A stretch of DNA of 33,969 nucleotides from Arenimonas sp. (GTDB taxonomy: Bacteria > Pseudomonadota > Gammaproteobacteria > Xanthomonadales > Xanthomonadaceae). Position numbers and translations under genes: made by a program. The DNA is taken from assembly GCA_026398695.1 (NCBI GenBank), contig JAPLSJ010000087.1, positions 1-33,969 of the forward strand. Reading direction: 5' to 3'. Of this stretch, positions 32,398 to 33,969 are shown piece after piece (positions within the stretch are counted from its first letter, which is position 1; each line of letters begins with the position of its first letter). Under the pieces are notes generated by a model that worked only from the letters and a program-made list of their open reading frames with translations, made no database searches and had not been told where the DNA came from.

Positions 32398-33837
32398 ATG
32401 GCCCAAGACCCCGCACCGCTGTTCCCCCTGTTCGCCGACCTGCGCGGCCGCCGCGTACTGGTGGTGGGCGGCGGCGCGGTGGCGCGGCGCAAGCTCGAGC
32501 CGCTGCTGGCGGCGGGCGCCCAGGTGGTGGTCGGGGCGCCGTGGCTGGAGCCGGCGGTGATGGAACTGTTCGTCGAAGGCCGCATCGGGCACCTGGCCGG
32601 CCGCTTCGAGCCCGCGTGGCTGGACGGCGCGTGGCTGGTGGTCGCGGCCACCGACGACGGCGACGTGAACCGCGAGGTCGCGGCGGCCGCCGAGGCACGG
32701 CGTATCTGGGCCAACGTGGTGGATGACCTGGCGCTGTCGAGCTACCAGTCGCCGGCGCGCATCGAACGCGGCCCGCTGCAGATCGCCATTTCCAGCGGCG
32801 GCGGCGCGCCGATGCTGGCGCGGCACCTGCGCGAGAAGCTTGAGACCGAACTCGACGAATCCCTGGCCGACCTGGCCAGCCTGCTCCTGCGCGAGCGCGG
32901 ACGCATCCGCGCGCGGCATCCGCGCCTGGCCGAGCGCCGGCGCTTTTTCGAAACCCTGCTGGCCGGGCCGGTGGCCGAACGCTTCCGCGCGCGCGACGCC
33001 GAAGGCGCACTGCGCGCCTTCAACGCCGCACTCGGCGAAGCGCCACCTTCGCGCGACATAGGCTCGGTGGCGCTGGTGGGCGCCGGCCCCGGCGATCCCG
33101 GCCTGCTGACGCTGCGCGCGCTGCGCCTGCTCAACCAGGCCGACGTGATCCTGCACGACCGGCTGGTGTCGCCCGGCGTGCTGGCGCTGGCGCGGCGCGA
33201 CGCCGACTTCATCGAAGTGGGCAAGCAGGCCGCCAACCACCACGTGTCGCAGGACGGCATCCACGCGCTGATGCTGGAACACGCGCGCGCCGGCCGCCGC
33301 GTGGTGCGGCTCAAGGGCGGCGACCCGTTCGTGTTCGGGCGCGGCGGCGAAGAGCTCGAATTCCTGCACGCGCACGGCGTCGCCTTCGAAGTGGTGCCGG
33401 GCATCACGGCGGCGCTGGCCTGCGCGGCGTATGCGGGCGTTCCGCTCACGCACCGCGACCACGCGCAGTCGGTGCGCCTGCTCACCGCGCACTGCAAGGA
33501 CTCCCTGGACACGCTGGACTGGCGCGCGCTGGCGCAGGAAAAACAGACGCTCGCGGTCTACATGGGCGTGGCCGGACTGGCCGGGTTCCGCGACCGCCTG
33601 CTGGCCCATGGCCGCGACGCCGGCACGCCGTTCGCACTGGTCGAAAACGGCTCACGCCCCGAACAGCGCGTCGTCACCGGCACCCTGGCCGAGCTGCCCA
33701 CGCTGGCGGCACAGCACGCGGTGCAGTCGCCGGCGCTGCTGATCCTGGGCGAAGTGGCCGCACTGGCGACGCCGCTGCACTGGTTCGGCGCCGCACCGCT
33801 GGGCGCATCGGCCGAGGTCATCGCGCACGCGGCGTGA
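32398..33837 (+). CDS. cysG: Siroheme synthase (trifunctional)
   Basis: A 479-residue fusion (E. coli 457) that makes siroheme from uroporphyrinogen III. The N-terminal precorrin-2 dehydrogenase/ferrochelatase has the NAD loop [11 protein letters not shown] (22-32), [11 protein letters not shown] and VVDD. From about residue 224 the uroporphyrinogen-III methyltransferase follows with [40 protein letters not shown] and [21 protein letters not shown]. Siroheme is the prosthetic group of CysI. No Shine-Dalgarno sequence is visible and the -10 box lies directly before the ATG, which suggests a leaderless message. It is followed by a long hairpin and then a probable cysK. Confidence 0.95.
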   Translation: MAQDPAPLFPLFADLRGRRVLVVGGGAVARRKLEPLLAAGAQVVVGAPWLEPAVMELFVEGRIGHLAGRFEPAWLDGAWLVVAATDDGDVNREVAAAAEARRIWANVVDDLALSSYQSPARIERGPLQIAISSGGGAPMLARHLREKLETELDESLADLASLLLRERGRIRARHPRLAERRRFFETLLAGPVAERFRARDAEGALRAFNAALGEAPPSRDIGSVALVGAGPGDPGLLTLRALRLLNQADVILHDRLVSPGVLALARRDADFIEVGKQAANHHVSQDGIHALMLEHARAGRRVVRLKGGDPFVFGRGGEELEFLHAHGVAFEVVPGITAALACAAYAGVPLTHRDHAQSVRLLTAHCKDSLDTLDWRALAQEKQTLAVYMGVAGLAGFRDRLLAHGRDAGTPFALVENGSRPEQRVVTGTLAELPTLAAQHAVQSPALLILGEVAALATPLHWFGAAPLGASAEVIAHAA

Positions 33838-33923
33838 AAACCGGGGTCAGAGCCCGATTTCGTGCCGTGTGGTCGCAGGCTGAGGAATTTTTCGTTCGAA
33901 ATCGGGCTCTGACCCCGGTTTTC
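33836..33923. repeat. Long perfect inverted repeat of the GGGGTCAGAGCCC type
   Basis: Arms 33836-33862 and 33897-33923 are perfectly complementary over 27 bases, around a 34-base inner segment. The repeat starts in the cysG stop codon and ends just before the next ribosome-binding site. The GGGGTCAGAGCCC core is, from memory, a REP-type sequence often found beside REP-associated tyrosine transposases in gammaproteobacteria. No such transposase is in this window. In the transcript it would form a strong hairpin between cysG and cysK. Confidence 0.9.
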
Positions 33924-33937
33924 CAAAGGAGATTGGC

Positions 33938-33969
33938 ATGGCGCTTTACGACAGCATCCTCGACACCAT
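33938..33969 (+). CDS. cysK: Start of a probable cysteine synthase (partial, right edge)
   Basis: AAAGGAG followed after six bases by ATG opens a frame reading MALYDSILDT before the window ends. Cysteine synthase A proteins begin in the same way (E. coli-like SVLDTIGNTP), and position after cysG in a sulfur cluster fits O-acetylserine sulfhydrylase, which joins sulfide to O-acetylserine. Only ten residues are visible, so the call depends mainly on this start and on context. Strong translation signals contrast with leaderless cysG. Confidence 0.7.
   Translation, partial: MALYDSILDT

Noticed and set aside
1..33969. CRISPR arrays, tRNA or rRNA genes, integrase, transposase or phage genes
   Set aside because: I looked for spaced direct repeats, clover-leaf T-loop sequences and typical recombinase motifs on both strands and saw none.

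Overview
The window is a high-GC chromosomal segment with long, tightly packed genes and very GC-rich third codon positions. It is most likely from a gammaproteobacterium of the Xanthomonadaceae/Lysobacteraceae (Lysobacter- or Luteimonas-like). This rests on protein character (DUF4124 secreted protein, short H-NS with the TWxGRGxxPxW motif, fused CysNC, STAS-MlaE permease) and on repeat families I associate with this group. No rRNA, tRNA, CRISPR array, phage or transposase gene was found.

Layout. 1-1503: start of a leftward membrane-protein gene, then pepQ. 1503-2833: a small accessory island. Two inverted copies of a dispersed repeat bracket a lower-GC gene whose product carries a HEPN-type R-N-x3-H motif. 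2924-5521: valS, which appears to lack about 55 conserved catalytic-domain residues in frame and carries a REP-like hairpin inside its coding sequence. 5537-7086 (minus): pssA, a short holD-like gene and rimI. 7217-9882: a DUF4124 protein, proS and an H-NS-like gene. 9892-11163 (minus): a ThrE-type exporter. 11213-14641: a four-gene MCE lipid-transport operon (STAS-mlaE, mlaF, mlaD, auxiliary lipoprotein). 14704-16689 (minus): an alkB-like gene bracketed by two related 25-bp near-palindromes, and an amidase-signature protein that has lost two of its three catalytic residues. 16792-19270: ETF-quinone oxidoreductase and an ATP-grasp protein.

19357-27267 is the core of assimilatory sulfate reduction. 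A leftward operon (TauE/SafE transporter, cysD, cysNC) is divergent from a rightward one (cysJ, cysI, cysH). Together they cover sulfate activation to APS and PAPS, reduction to sulfite and reduction to sulfide. After a lipoprotein with an internal duplication, an FAD oxidoreductase and a cold-shock/excalibur protein, the theme resumes with cysB, a CPBP membrane protein, cysG (siroheme for CysI) and the first codons of a probable cysK. Three copies of ATAA-N6-GGCATRTGC lie in the control regions. In front of cysJ and cysG the copy is followed at exactly the same distance by the same promoter layout (TTTCCGG-N17-TAGNNT). I infer a CysB-dependent promoter class.

The most unusual points are the repeat-bracketed HEPN-like gene, the two similar-sized in-frame core deletions (valS and the FAD oxidoreductase), the hairpin inside valS, the pseudo-amidase, the palindrome-bracketed alkB gene and the cys promoter architecture. 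Claims about family norms come from memory of the families and would need alignment to confirm.
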